From contig JAFTIA010000050.1 in NCBI GenBank assembly GCA_017457105.1, positions 1 to 54,155 on the forward strand: a stretch of 54,155 nucleotides of DNA. The letters are read 5' to 3'. This document shows, one piece after another, positions 17,890-26,730 of this stretch (position 1 is its first letter; each line of letters begins with the position of its first letter). The stretch is from Lentisphaeria bacterium (GTDB taxonomy: Bacteria; Verrucomicrobiota; Lentisphaeria; Victivallales; Victivallaceae). The position numbers and the translations under genes are program-made. Under the pieces are notes generated by a model, which saw nothing but the letters and a program-made list of their open reading frames with translations, searched no databases and had not been told where the DNA came from.

Positions 17890-18633
17890 TCAGGCAAGGC
17901 GTTTGGCGGCAGTTTCCCCGGTACAGTGCAGCGGGGTGATTTTGACTCCCTTCAAAAATTCCGCAGTTTCCTGCAGACGATCAGGAGAGGCGTGGAGCAA
18001 ATGCAGTCCGCCAATGATTTGTTTTACCGGGATGTGGGGAGCGCATTTCCGGCAGTAGCAAACTGTATTGATGATCCCTGCATGGCAGCACCCCTGAATA
18101 AGCGTGCCATCGCTCAAAAGCATGGCCTGTTCATCTTCAATGAAGTCCGGTATTTTTCCATCCCTGTCCCGGAAAAATGGTCCGCCGGTATCTTCGCCGG
18201 AACACCGGGGAATGGGCCCCGTGAGCCATACGCCCGGAGCGATTTCTGTAAATCGGGCAATTTCTTTTTTGCGGGGATGGTTTTCCAGCGCATTTTTATC
18301 CCGTTCCGTCATGGCGATATTCCGGGGAGGTACTCCCGGGTGGTGACTCCAATGGGGAGCGGTACAGCCGGGCGCACAGTAAACCGTATGCCGGAAATCC
18401 GGCAAAATATCTGCAAGGCAGCCTGTATGGTCATAATGACCGTGAGAGATCACAAGATGAGTGAAATCTTTTATCTGTATCCCGGCGGTGCGGAGGTTGG
18501 GGAGGAGGGCCGCGCCGGAACCGGTGTCAAAGAGAATCAAACTTTCCCCGTGCCGGACGGCAAGAGCAAGGCCGTGTTCCGCTTTCCACGGGGGCGGGAG
18601 AGTGTTGTCAACAAGAATGGTGATGGATGTCAT
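17890..18633 (-). CDS. MBL-fold metallo-hydrolase (MJ0301/dihydropterin synthase-like subgroup)
   Basis: The 247-residue protein has the metallo-beta-lactamase signature SHGHYDHTG, the upstream LILFDTGSG, and later QGCCHAGIINT, GGLHLLHA and TPLHCTGE. This combination is typical of the subgroup annotated as 7,8-dihydropterin-6-methyl-4-(beta-D-ribofuranosyl)-aminobenzene-5'-phosphate synthase-like proteins. The substrate in bacteria is generally unknown. It is cytoplasmic, with a single gene on the minus strand. AGGA lies eight bases before the ATG. Its promoter overlaps that of the divergent heparinase-like gene. Confidence 0.8.
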   Translation of the reverse strand: MTSITILVDNTLPPPWKAEHGLALAVRHGESLILFDTGSGAALLPNLRTAGIQIKDFTHLVISHGHYDHTGCLADILPDFRHTVYCAPGCTAPHWSHHPGVPPRNIAMTERDKNALENHPRKKEIARFTEIAPGVWLTGPIPRCSGEDTGGPFFRDRDGKIPDFIEDEQAMLLSDGTLIQGCCHAGIINTVCYCRKCAPHIPVKQIIGGLHLLHASPDRLQETAEFLKGVKITPLHCTGETAAKRLA

Positions 18634-18658
18634 TTTTTTTCCTGATTTGTTTGAACAG

Positions 18659-18709
18659 AAAATAGCACAGTTTTCCGGATTTGCAATCCCAATGGGGGGA
18701 TGCTATATT
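18659..18709. promoter_or_regulatory. Back-to-back promoters sharing one palindromic -35 box
   Basis: TTGCAA at 18681-18686 is its own reverse complement. On the plus strand it is followed after 17 bases by TATATT (18704-18709) for the heparinase-like gene. On the minus strand it is followed after 16 bases by TATTTT (18664-18659) for the MBL gene. If both work, only one can be used at a time. Confidence 0.55.
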
Positions 18710-18742
18710 TCCCGGCAAAAAAAAGCGGAAAGGCTGCCGGAA

Positions 18743-20788
18743 ATGAGTCGGATCAGAATCTTTTGTGTTGTGCTGTACTGTATGACAGTTTGTGCATTTG
18801 CCATGCCGGAAAATCCCCTGACATCTGAACAGGCGGGGATGGTGATGGCCCGTCTGGATCTTTCGTATCCGGGCCTGGAAGAGGCCGGTAAAGCAATTCA
18901 GCGCGGGGATCTGCGTTCTGCACAGCATTTGGTTGCCGCATATTTCCGGAAAAAAACAGCGGATATTCAGCTGCCGCCCCGCAAACTCCGGACGGATCTT
19001 GCTGACAGGATCGTGCAGGGGTATATGAAAGAAGTGCAGATCCCCCACCATTTTCCCGATGGCAACATCCACTGGGGCTTCAACCCCACCAAAGAGCAGG
19101 GGCGCAGTTATGACCCGGAATGGTTGTGGCAGTTGAACCGGATGAGTTTCTGGCGGGAACTGGGGTACGCCTATTTTGTGACCCGGGATGAAAAATATGC
19201 GCGTACTTTTTCTCATCATCTCCGCAGCTGGGCGGCGTATTGGAAAAAGCCCGAAGGCAATGGCAACGGTTATCACTCTGCGTGGCGGACCATTGAGTGC
19301 GGCATCCGGCTTGGCGGGAGCTGGCCCTATGCCTTTTCTGCCATGGCATCTTCCGGAGAGTTCACGGATCAGGATATCCTGTTATATCTTTACTGTTCTC
19401 TCCTGCAGGCGGATCATTTGAGGAAATATCCCAAAACCGGAAACTGGCTCACCATGGAGATGAACGGGCTTTACACCTTTGCCGCTACTCATCCGGAGTT
19501 CCGGGAAAGTGCCGGATGGCGGAAATTTGCCATGGAGCGATTGAGTGCAGATTTGAAAAAACAGATTTTGCCGGATGGGGCGCAGTATGAACTTTCTCCG
19601 GGATATCACTTTGTGGCATTGTCCAACAGTCTTGCCCTTCTGAAACAGGCGGAGGCCGCCGGGTTCGGCGGGGAGATCCCCGCCGGATTCCGGGAGATTT
19701 TACAGAAGGGGTACCACTATCTTGTCCGGCTGATGACCCCGGACCGCAATTTCCCCAAAACCAATGATTCGTGGTCCAACAGTATAAACCGCGCCTTCCG
19801 GGGGCTGGGGCAGTTGTTTCCGGAAGATCCCCTGATCGCATTTGGTGCCAATGGCGCAAAGGAGAAAGATGCCCCGTCTTTCACCTCCTGCTTTTTCCCG
19901 TATGCCGGGTTTGCGGTATTCCGCCGGAATTGGAAAACAGACGGCCATTATCTCCTGTTCGATGTGGGGCCATTAGGCAGAGCCCATGTTCATCAGGATA
20001 AACTCAATATCATCCTTTACGGCTATGGGGAAGAACTGCTTTTTGACGATGGCGGCGGGAATTATGAGCGTTCCAAATACCGGGATTACGCCCTGTCGTC
20101 TGCGGGGCACTCTCTTGTGCTGGTAGATGGCGAAGGGCAGAACCGCAAGGCAAAAGGGGAAAATCAGGTCGTTACAAAGCCCATTGATGCCCGGTTCCGT
20201 ACAGGGCCGGATGCGGATTATGCGGAAGGCACCATTTCCGATTTTTCCGGAAAAGCGGCGGGTACGGAACACCGCCGTCAGGTGTGGTATATCAAGCCCG
20301 ATCTATTCCTTGTGTGTGACACGCTTTCCCCGGCGGATCTTTCCGTACACCGTTATCAGGCCCGCTGGCAGGTGGACGCCCTCCATATGAAAGAGGTTTT
20401 CCCGGGGGCATGGCAGAGTGACCGCAGGAAAAAAGCGGACATCCTGATCGTTCCCCTTGACGGAAAAAATGTCAAAACGTACTGGGTCAGCAATGCAAAT
20501 GAACTTCCGGAAATGGGGGGCTTGTATGTGGGGCGTGATCCCCGGCCGTACCGCCCCGCCGTGACGCTGATCCATGAGCGTTCCGGGAAAGGCCGCCAGC
20601 GGTTTCTCACCCTGCTCTGTCCGGTGCGGGCGGGGGCAAAAAACTTGATCCAAAAGGTGGAAAGGCATCCCTCCGGAGTGGAACGGATCTTTTTTACGGA
20701 TGGGCGCATACTGGTTGTTACGGTGCCGCAGGATAAGGCGCAGAATATCCGCTGGGCATGGGAAAATTCCCTGCCCCCCTGTCCGTAA
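18743..20788 (+). CDS. Secreted heparinase II/III-family protein (681 aa)
   Basis: A signal peptide (MSRIRIFCVVLYCMTVCAFA) is followed by an alpha-toroid with the heparinase N-terminal pattern WLWQLNRMSFWRELGYAYFV and HSAWRTIECGIR, then a C-terminal beta-sandwich. The sequence GRAHVHQDKLN carries His415, His417 and Asp419, and the catalytic-style SSAGHSLVLVDG stretch follows, as in PL12, PL15 and related lyases. Length and layout are those of a complete single-catalytic-domain enzyme. It likely depolymerises a uronate-rich or glycosaminoglycan-like polymer outside the cytoplasm. I chose the ATG at 18743 because it opens the signal peptide; upstream in-frame codons overlap the promoter and the divergent gene. 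Confidence 0.85.
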   Translation: MSRIRIFCVVLYCMTVCAFAMPENPLTSEQAGMVMARLDLSYPGLEEAGKAIQRGDLRSAQHLVAAYFRKKTADIQLPPRKLRTDLADRIVQGYMKEVQIPHHFPDGNIHWGFNPTKEQGRSYDPEWLWQLNRMSFWRELGYAYFVTRDEKYARTFSHHLRSWAAYWKKPEGNGNGYHSAWRTIECGIRLGGSWPYAFSAMASSGEFTDQDILLYLYCSLLQADHLRKYPKTGNWLTMEMNGLYTFAATHPEFRESAGWRKFAMERLSADLKKQILPDGAQYELSPGYHFVALSNSLALLKQAEAAGFGGEIPAGFREILQKGYHYLVRLMTPDRNFPKTNDSWSNSINRAFRGLGQLFPEDPLIAFGANGAKEKDAPSFTSCFFPYAGFAVFRRNWKTDGHYLLFDVGPLGRAHVHQDKLNIILYGYGEELLFDDGGGNYERSKYRDYALSSAGHSLVLVDGEGQNRKAKGENQVVTKPIDARFRTGPDADYAEGTISDFSGKAAGTEHRRQVWYIKPDLFLVCDTLSPADLSVHRYQARWQVDALHMKEVFPGAWQSDRRKKADILIVPLDGKNVKTYWVSNANELPEMGGLYVGRDPRPYRPAVTLIHERSGKGRQRFLTLLCPVRAGAKNLIQKVERHPSGVERIFFTDGRILVVTVPQDKAQNIRWAWENSLPPCP

Positions 20789-20804
20789 AAGTCCGTAAAA
20801 GTCC
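20781..20804 (+). repeat. Short tandem repeat at the 3' end of the heparinase-like gene
   Basis: Two full copies and a partial third copy of GTCCGTAAAA. The first copy contains the stop codon (20786-20788). Confidence 0.9.
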
Positions 20805-20821
20805 CTTTCCGTCAGTCTTTT

Positions 20822-22078
20822 TTACAGCACATCCATCAGGGAAAGATTGGTATGATACCCCGGATCGGCATCGGATACAGCCGGGATCACCTGAATGATT
20901 TTCCCTTCTGCATCCCGGGTCTGACAGCCGAAGCCGTTTTTCTGCAGAAAACCCTGCATAAACGCCTGCATGGCCTCGCCGGTTCTGCCGGCAATGGCGG
21001 CAGTTTGGATTCCGGGATAGAGCCGCAGGAGCTGTGCCCCGGCACGGGTGGTTTCCGGCAGGCTCCACCATGGCATGTCGCTGTTGACTGCTTTGCGGGA
21101 AGTCAGGTCATACCCTTTGCAGATCCCTCCCGCATAAGGATTGTAACCGTAATCAAAAACATGGACAAAAATTTCCGGCAGTACTTTTGCCGCATCAGCG
21201 ATCAGACCGGCTTTTTTCCCCTGTTTCTGCAGAACGAGCAGACACTTCCCCGCCAACCCTGCAAATTCCAGGGCATGTCCGGGGTCGGAAAAGACCATAT
21301 CCCCATCTTTCCAGCACTTTTTTTCCGCATCGAGCGATTCCACAAAATCCCATTTCTGCAGCTCGGGGAACTGCCCCTGATTCACATGGTTCTCCATGAT
21401 AAAACGGATGAATTCCTCTGCAGTATCCGCCCACACAGGATTTTCCGGTTCTGCCGCCATCAGGTCTGCCAGCCCGCCCAAAGCGATCATCCGGGGGCCC
21501 TGCGGGAATTTGCCCGGTACAAATTCCACCTTGTTTTTGGGGTCAAAACTCTGCTGATCCGTGCGGAACGTCTGTTCCCGGATGGAGGTCAATACCCGGC
21601 AGAAAAGGGCTTGCCCTCCTGCGCGCCAGGTGTCATTGTCCAATACATTCCCGGCGGCAAAAAGACCCTTGCCGTAGAAACTGCCGCTGTAATTGCCTGC
21701 GGACGGTTCCTGATGGAAAAAGGTTTTGCCTTCCGGCGTCATGGCAAACGGGAGCTGCCCGTTGTTGATTGCCCGGAGCCGTTCTGTTTCCGTCGCCACG
21801 GTTTGAAGCATGTTTGCCAGCCGCTCCGCCAGAACGGGATTGCCGTTTTGCCGGAAATAAAGGATGTGTTTGGCAAGACTTTCCAGTCCCCGCCCCTGGA
21901 TCCAGGCGTAAACGCACTCTTTCCGGCGGAAGGGTTCGTCGTTTTCGCCGAAATCCCTGCCGGTAACGATGTCAAATTTGGTATCGATAAAGGGGTAGCC
22001 GCCCCGGTCAAAACGGTCGGCGATCAATGTCATGGAGTCCGTAAGGATACGGTCAATTTGCATTTTCCAGTGATTCAT
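20822..22078 (-). CDS. AGE-family (N-acylglucosamine 2-epimerase-like) epimerase/isomerase
   Basis: The 418-residue protein shows the (alpha/alpha)6 AGE pattern: CVYAWIQGRGLESLAKHILYF near residue 55, a long helical core, the late FSDPGHALEFAGL segment (His in a GHxxE-type catalytic motif) and PWWSLPETTRAG. These match the active-site His and the conserved aromatic/Glu positions of AGE and cellobiose 2-epimerases. It should interconvert C2 epimers of a sugar or amino sugar in the cytoplasm. It overlaps the MFS gene by 26 bases and so is translationally linked to it, which suggests it handles the transported sugar. Confidence 0.8.
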   Translation of the reverse strand: MNHWKMQIDRILTDSMTLIADRFDRGGYPFIDTKFDIVTGRDFGENDEPFRRKECVYAWIQGRGLESLAKHILYFRQNGNPVLAERLANMLQTVATETERLRAINNGQLPFAMTPEGKTFFHQEPSAGNYSGSFYGKGLFAAGNVLDNDTWRAGGQALFCRVLTSIREQTFRTDQQSFDPKNKVEFVPGKFPQGPRMIALGGLADLMAAEPENPVWADTAEEFIRFIMENHVNQGQFPELQKWDFVESLDAEKKCWKDGDMVFSDPGHALEFAGLAGKCLLVLQKQGKKAGLIADAAKVLPEIFVHVFDYGYNPYAGGICKGYDLTSRKAVNSDMPWWSLPETTRAGAQLLRLYPGIQTAAIAGRTGEAMQAFMQGFLQKNGFGCQTRDAEGKIIQVIPAVSDADPGYHTNLSLMDVL

Positions 22079-23336
22079 TTTCTTTTCCTTTCATTGCAGA
22101 GCGGCGGGCGACTGCAAGCCAGACCGCCGACAGTAAAAACATGATGACGGGCCCCCGGGCGCACCAGCGGAAATATTCCTCCAGTGAGCCATTCAGGCGG
22201 GTATATAAACTTCCGGCAAAGAAACAGCCGGCAACAGTTCCCAGTGCAAAAAGAAGTGCCCCCAACCCCACCGAAAATTCCGCACAGGCAGGTGGTGCCA
22301 GCCGCACAGAAGCCAATCCTTCACTCTGGCGGAGCATACTTGAAAGAAATCCGTTGTTTCCATTGTAAACGGTGGCGCAGAATAAAAACAGAACGGGGGT
22401 AAAGGTGAATTGCCTGACCCAGAGAAAACTGACGGCGGCAATCAGAGCGGAACATGCCGTCATGGTCAGAGGATATCCCCACTTGTCCACCAGTTTTCCG
22501 AAACAGGGCCCCGCCAGAAGTGCAAAAACGCTCAATCCAGCCTCGATCCACATAATGGTACTTGGAGAAATACCGTCATTTTTCAGCAGGTAAACCACAA
22601 AATATGTCGCGCAAAGCCCCATCCAGATCCCGTGCAGAATTGTCAGAGAGAAAAGCATACACAAGTTTCGTGTCAGCACATGCCGGAAGGGAAATGCCTT
22701 GTTTTGTGCCGCAACCGGCATCTGCGGCATTTTGATCTTTCCGATTGCCCGGATCGCCGGGTATTCAAAGAGGACCACTGTTGTTTGCAGAATGGCAAAC
22801 CAGATGAGAAATACTTTGGGTTCACTGCCCGCACGGGTAAGAAACCAGACTGCCGGGATGCAGAGAAGAGCTCCCGGGACCCCCAGAAGACTGTTGAGAA
22901 AAACCGCCCGTTTGTTCAGTTCCCCGGCGGGGAGGGTGTTCTGCATGATTTTCAGCAGAGTATTGTTGGCAAACATGGCACAGGTGTACCCCACCGCCAT
23001 GATGCCGGCGGTGACCCACAGCAGCGTTTCTTTACCGATGTCAGTCAGTGCAAGGAGCGGGAGGACAATGGGCAGAGCCACCCGGAGAAAGTAGCCCCAT
23101 TGACAAATTTGAATATCTTTGTTCAGCCTGCCGAGAAATCCGGAAACCAGAAAATAACTCACTGCCGGAACCAGAAACATATTGCCTTTCACCACGCCGA
23201 ATTTTGCAAGATCAAAGTCCATTTTCAGCATCAGCAGATCCGTTACCGCCCAGTTTGCCGCCAGAGAAATGGCAAGGGAGGTGAAAAAGTGAAATTTGAT
23301 AAGCTGTTTCAGTGCAAAATGCTCTTGATCCGTCAT
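22053..23336 (-). CDS. MFS transporter
   Basis: The 427-residue membrane protein has about twelve hydrophobic segments with MFS-like loops (SGFLGRLNKD after TM2, LLAGPCFGKLVDKWGYPLTM in the second half). It is the first gene of an operon with the AGE-type epimerase and most likely imports a mono- or disaccharide released by the neighbouring lyases. AGGAG lies eight bases before the ATG, and a good promoter lies upstream. The substrate is not predictable. Confidence 0.82.
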   Translation of the reverse strand: MTDQEHFALKQLIKFHFFTSLAISLAANWAVTDLLMLKMDFDLAKFGVVKGNMFLVPAVSYFLVSGFLGRLNKDIQICQWGYFLRVALPIVLPLLALTDIGKETLLWVTAGIMAVGYTCAMFANNTLLKIMQNTLPAGELNKRAVFLNSLLGVPGALLCIPAVWFLTRAGSEPKVFLIWFAILQTTVVLFEYPAIRAIGKIKMPQMPVAAQNKAFPFRHVLTRNLCMLFSLTILHGIWMGLCATYFVVYLLKNDGISPSTIMWIEAGLSVFALLAGPCFGKLVDKWGYPLTMTACSALIAAVSFLWVRQFTFTPVLFLFCATVYNGNNGFLSSMLRQSEGLASVRLAPPACAEFSVGLGALLFALGTVAGCFFAGSLYTRLNGSLEEYFRWCARGPVIMFLLSAVWLAVARRSAMKGKENESLENAN

Positions 23337-23358
23337 GGTTCAACTCCTGTTCTGTATT

Positions 23359-23386
23359 AATATACTGTGCTTTTGCGGGAATGCAA
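23359..23386 (-). promoter_or_regulatory. Promoter of the MFS/epimerase operon
   Basis: On the minus strand TTGCAT (23386-23381), a 16-base spacer and TATATT (23364-23359) lie 22 bases before the MFS start. The divergent AraC gene lies on the other side. Confidence 0.6.
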
Positions 23387-23519
23387 TGATTTCCGGATGG
23401 GCAAATATTAGCTAAACAGTATCTTTTTTTCACATTTGGCGATATCAAACTTGAAAATTGAATAGAAGAACGGTATGTTTTACCGCAAGAGTTGTTTTGA
23501 ACTTCAAGCGGGAGATGGT

Positions 23520-24305
23520 ATGGATTTTTACGGGCAGGCTCGATTGCTGGCAGATTTTTTTTCCCGTTGGACGGATTGCCGGATGGTGTTGTTTGACCGG
23601 GATGCCGGTATTGGCAGCAAGGCGGAAGGCCTTGACCTTCATTGTCATGAATGTTATGAGATCCGGGTGCCGCTGGATGCCGCCGGTAATCCGGCAGGAG
23701 CTATGGAACTGGTTCTCCCGGGCGTGATGCACCGTGCCATTCCGCTTGAAGAGATCCGTGATACTTTTTCCATATCCTTTGATCCTCTGATCCTGCGTTA
23801 CCGGCAGGAAACGTCCTGTTTTTTCACTTCCCCCTATGAGGAATCCCTGACTGCGATTTTTTCCGGCCTGAAAAATGGAGCGGCACTGCAGCCTGCTTTC
23901 GGGGAAGAGTGCAGGCTGCTTTTGGCATTGCTTTTTCTACGGGCAAAGGCGGCGGCAGAACCAACCCATGGCAATTCCGTGGAACTGATGGGGCATTATA
24001 TTGATCACTACTATTACCGGAGCAACTTTTCCATCCGGGAGCTGGCACAGCAGTTCGGATATTCTCCGAATTATGTTCAGCGTTGTTTCCGGAAGGTGTT
24101 CAACGTCACTCCCCGGGAAATGCTGCTGGAATGCCGGATGAGAGCGGCAGTGCGTTTTATGCAGAAGAAACAGTATCGCATCAAAGAACTTGCCGCCATG
24201 TGCGGATTTCAGGATGTGCATCATTTTTCCAAAACATTCCGCCGGTATTACGGTGTTTCCCCATCGGGCTATGCCGCCCGGTTGAAAAAAGAAAAACAGA
24301 ATTGA
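23520..24305 (+). CDS. AraC-family transcriptional regulator
   Basis: The 261-residue protein has an N-terminal cupin-like segment (LHCHECYEIRVPL) and a C-terminal double helix-turn-helix: FSIRELAQQFGYSPNYVQRC, then IKELAAMCGFQDVHHFSKTF and YYGVSPSGYA. I chose the ATG at 23520, which has GCGGGAG five bases upstream. An in-frame ATG at 23475 would add 15 residues but has only a weak binding site. It lies between the divergent MFS/epimerase operon and the co-directional CocE gene (14-base gap) and probably controls both. Confidence 0.84.
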   Translation: MDFYGQARLLADFFSRWTDCRMVLFDRDAGIGSKAEGLDLHCHECYEIRVPLDAAGNPAGAMELVLPGVMHRAIPLEEIRDTFSISFDPLILRYRQETSCFFTSPYEESLTAIFSGLKNGAALQPAFGEECRLLLALLFLRAKAAAEPTHGNSVELMGHYIDHYYYRSNFSIRELAQQFGYSPNYVQRCFRKVFNVTPREMLLECRMRAAVRFMQKKQYRIKELAAMCGFQDVHHFSKTFRRYYGVSPSGYAARLKKEKQN

Positions 24306-24319
24306 AAGAGAGGTTTTTT

Positions 24320-25978
24320 ATGGCAGAAAATATCCGTGCGATCAAGTTGGAATACGATTTACTGGTGCGGGATGTCCCCATGCGTGACGGGACATTGCTG
24401 GATACCATGATTTATCTGCCCGCCGACCGGCAGGGGCCTTTCCCTGTGGTTCTGGGGCGGACGCCCTATTCCCGGGCGGACCGTCTGGATCGGGGGGACC
24501 GGGATTTACTGAAGCGCGGGATCGCCGTGATCCGTCAGGGCTGCCGGGGGACGGGGGCAAGCTGCGGAGAGTTTTATCCCTGGGAAAATCATGAGGAAGA
24601 CGATGCGCTGGACACCATTGAATGGGTGAAAAAACAGCCGTGGTGCAATGGGAAATATGCGCTTGCGGGCGGCTCCTATTGCTCACAGACGGCGATGCGT
24701 GCGGCGGTTTGCGGGGCGGATGCCTGCGGGTTGCAGCTGAATGTGCCGTTGGGCGGGGTGTGGCAGAGCATGTACCGGCATGGGGCGTTTTATTTTTATA
24801 TGTACACGGAATGGGCGGTCAATATGTATGTTCAGCTGACCCGGAGTTATGATGACCTGCCCTGCTGGTACAGGGAAGGGATTTTTCATAAACTTCCGGT
24901 CATGGAGATCGACCGTCATGCCGGATTGCCGGAACTTCCCTGGCTCCGGGAATGGTTCCAGCACCCGGAATACGATGAATACTGGGAGAAGTTTGATATT
25001 GAAAAAGGGTTTTCCAATGTTACGGCTCCCGCATATATCGGCGGCGGCTGGTTTGATATTTTTACGGAAGGGACGCTGCGTTGTTTTACCTGTTTGCGGA
25101 AGGAGGCCGGTTCGGAACGGGCAAGGCGTTACACCCGTTGTGTGATGGGGCCGTGGGTCCATACCGGTCTGAAAAATCCGGATCTTTTCGGTGCGGACAA
25201 TAATCATCCGGAACATTATGAAAAAAAATCGGTGCGTTTTCTGGCTGGACTGCTGAAAGATCCGGATGCGGATCCGCTGCCGGAAGAGCCGCCCTTGCGC
25301 TATTTTGTCATGGGGAGCAATGAGTGGCGAAGTGCGGACGATTGGCCGCCTGCCGGAGTGGAGGAAAAGATTTTTTATCTCTCCTCCGGCGGAAATGCCA
25401 ACAGCCGTCATGGAGATGGTATTCTTGCTGAAATCGTTGCTGATACGCCAAGTGACCGTTATACTGCCAATCCTGCGGACCCGGTTCCCACCGGCGGTGG
25501 GGATACGCCGTACCCCATGCCCATGGGGTGTAACGACCAGTCTGCCATCCAGGATCGGGCGGATGTGCTGGTTTATACCGGCAGCCCCATGACGAAGCGA
25601 ATGACGATCGCCGGGCGGGTACAGGTGCGTTTGTTCGTAAAGGGGGATGTTCCGGGGGCGGATTTCTGCGTAAAAGTGACGGATGTGGGGCCGGACGGCA
25701 AGGCATGGCTCCGCTGTTCGGGGATCCTGCGTGTGGCAAATCTGCCGGAAAACGGTGTAACGGAAGTGGTTGTGGAGTGTGACAGTACGGCATGTGCCTT
25801 TTTGCCGGGTCATTCCATCCGTCTGGAGATCGCCGGAAGTGATTTCCCTCGTTATGAGCGGAATCTGCATACCGGGGAAAGCCCATTGACGGGCACGGAA
25901 ATGCGTACGGCACACATGGAAATTTTGCACGATAAAGCGCATCCCGCCAGTCTGATTTTGCCGGTTTTGCCGGAATGA
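24320..25978 (+). CDS. CocE/NonD-type alpha/beta hydrolase (X-Pro dipeptidyl-peptidase-like)
   Basis: The 552-residue protein starts with the family pattern MRDGTLLDTMIYLPAD, followed by PVVLGRTPYSRAD and RQGCRGTGASCGEF. The nucleophile elbow is AGGSYCSQTAM, where most relatives have a Gly after the Tyr. A C-terminal jelly-roll region (VRLFVKGDVPGADFCVKVTDV, SIRLEIAGSDFPRYERNLHT) completes the CocE layout. There is no signal peptide. It could hydrolyse an ester or amide, for example deacylating imported sugars, but the substrate is unknown. The start at 24320 has GAGAGG six bases upstream. It is the last gene before the polysaccharide cluster. Confidence 0.85.
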   Translation: MAENIRAIKLEYDLLVRDVPMRDGTLLDTMIYLPADRQGPFPVVLGRTPYSRADRLDRGDRDLLKRGIAVIRQGCRGTGASCGEFYPWENHEEDDALDTIEWVKKQPWCNGKYALAGGSYCSQTAMRAAVCGADACGLQLNVPLGGVWQSMYRHGAFYFYMYTEWAVNMYVQLTRSYDDLPCWYREGIFHKLPVMEIDRHAGLPELPWLREWFQHPEYDEYWEKFDIEKGFSNVTAPAYIGGGWFDIFTEGTLRCFTCLRKEAGSERARRYTRCVMGPWVHTGLKNPDLFGADNNHPEHYEKKSVRFLAGLLKDPDADPLPEEPPLRYFVMGSNEWRSADDWPPAGVEEKIFYLSSGGNANSRHGDGILAEIVADTPSDRYTANPADPVPTGGGDTPYPMPMGCNDQSAIQDRADVLVYTGSPMTKRMTIAGRVQVRLFVKGDVPGADFCVKVTDVGPDGKAWLRCSGILRVANLPENGVTEVVVECDSTACAFLPGHSIRLEIAGSDFPRYERNLHTGESPLTGTEMRTAHMEILHDKAHPASLILPVLPE

Positions 25979-26021
25979 GGAGAATATCGGCGGGAAATTG
26001 GGAAGAAACAGGCAGAAAAGT

Positions 26022-26049
26022 TTGTAATTTCCTGTTTGTGTGGTAAATT
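26022..26049 (+). promoter_or_regulatory. Candidate promoter of the polysaccharide cluster
   Basis: TTGTAA (26022-26027), a 16-base spacer and TAAATT (26044-26049) lie in an AT-rich leader. The match is imperfect, and several alternative -10-like sequences exist (for example TATATT near 26066), so the exact position is uncertain. Confidence 0.3.
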
Positions 26050-26085
26050 TTACTTTGTAATTTTGTATATTTTGGCTTTTTTTGT

Positions 26086-26110
26086 AAGTTGTTGTTTTTG
26101 GCAACAGCTT
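26086..26110 (+). promoter_or_regulatory. Leader RNA hairpin upstream of the NusG-like gene
   Basis: Arms AAGTTGTTG (26086-26094) and CAACAGCTT (26102-26110) form a nine-pair stem (one G-U) with a TTTTTGG loop. A short alternative stem, CAGC/GCTG (26105-26121), would compete with the 3' arm. It is not followed by a T-run at once, so it is not a standard terminator. A role in recruiting the specialised NusG protein is inference. Confidence 0.4.
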
Positions 26111-26156
26111 GCTTCAGGCTGCCCGGATTTTTGATATTTGAGCGTGGAGAGAGAGA

Positions 26157-26714
26157 TTGCCGATCGAATATTTGGAGAAGATCCCGGGGAAAGAGTGGTT
26201 GCTTGTGCGGACCATGCCCCGGTCGGAAAAGCTGGCGGAAGCCTTTTTCCGGGCAAACGGGATCGCCTGTTATTTGCCGAAATACAATAAAACATACATA
26301 AACAGTTTTACGGCAAAAAGCGGCAAGTCGTACAGTTATAAACGGCAACCGGTGCTGTCGGTGATGTTTCCGGGATATATTTTTGCTGCGTTGGATTTGG
26401 AAGACATCAGCAATACCCGCCGGGAGCGGAGTGTGGCGCAAGTGTGTGTCCGGGCGACGGGCAGCGAGGACGAGTTGCTGGCGGACTTGCGGAAGGTGCA
26501 GGAATTTGAATTTCTGGCATTGACGAACAGGGTGGAAGTTAAAGCGGAAATCCAAACGGGAAGTTCAGTAACAATCACCCGGGGACCCCTGACCGGTTGG
26601 ACGGGTGTGGTGGAAAAGCGGCTGGATCAGAATTTTCTGTTTATACGGATCGAGTCGATAGGCTATTCGCTGGGAGTGGAGATCCCGGCGGTTGATTGTG
26701 AAACAGTAGTATAG
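26157..26714 (+). CDS. Specialised NusG/RfaH-like antiterminator of a polysaccharide cluster
   Basis: The 185-residue protein has a NusG N-terminal (NGN) domain, EWLLVRTMPRSEKLAEAFFR to FPGYIFAALDL, and a C-terminal KOW segment, GSSVTITRGPLTGWTGVVEK. Specialised NusG paralogues (RfaH, LoaP, UpxY types) head capsule or exopolysaccharide operons and keep RNA polymerase going through them. Its position as first gene of a 12.5-kb cluster fits this role and argues against the housekeeping NusG. No ATG lies near the N-terminus; I use the TTG at 26157, which has GGAGAGAGAG just upstream. The low-efficiency start may be deliberate. Confidence 0.85.
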   Translation: MPIEYLEKIPGKEWLLVRTMPRSEKLAEAFFRANGIACYLPKYNKTYINSFTAKSGKSYSYKRQPVLSVMFPGYIFAALDLEDISNTRRERSVAQVCVRATGSEDELLADLRKVQEFEFLALTNRVEVKAEIQTGSSVTITRGPLTGWTGVVEKRLDQNFLFIRIESIGYSLGVEIPAVDCETVV

Positions 26715-26730
26715 AATTTTTAGCATAAGC

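Noticed and set aside
20781-20804. GTCCGTAAAA tandem repeat as a regulatory or mobile element
   Set aside because: Only 2.4 copies at a gene end; most likely simple slippage.
26157-26714. Housekeeping nusG
   Set aside because: No secE, rplK or rplA neighbours; it heads a polysaccharide cluster and has a divergent KOW region, so a specialised paralogue is more likely.
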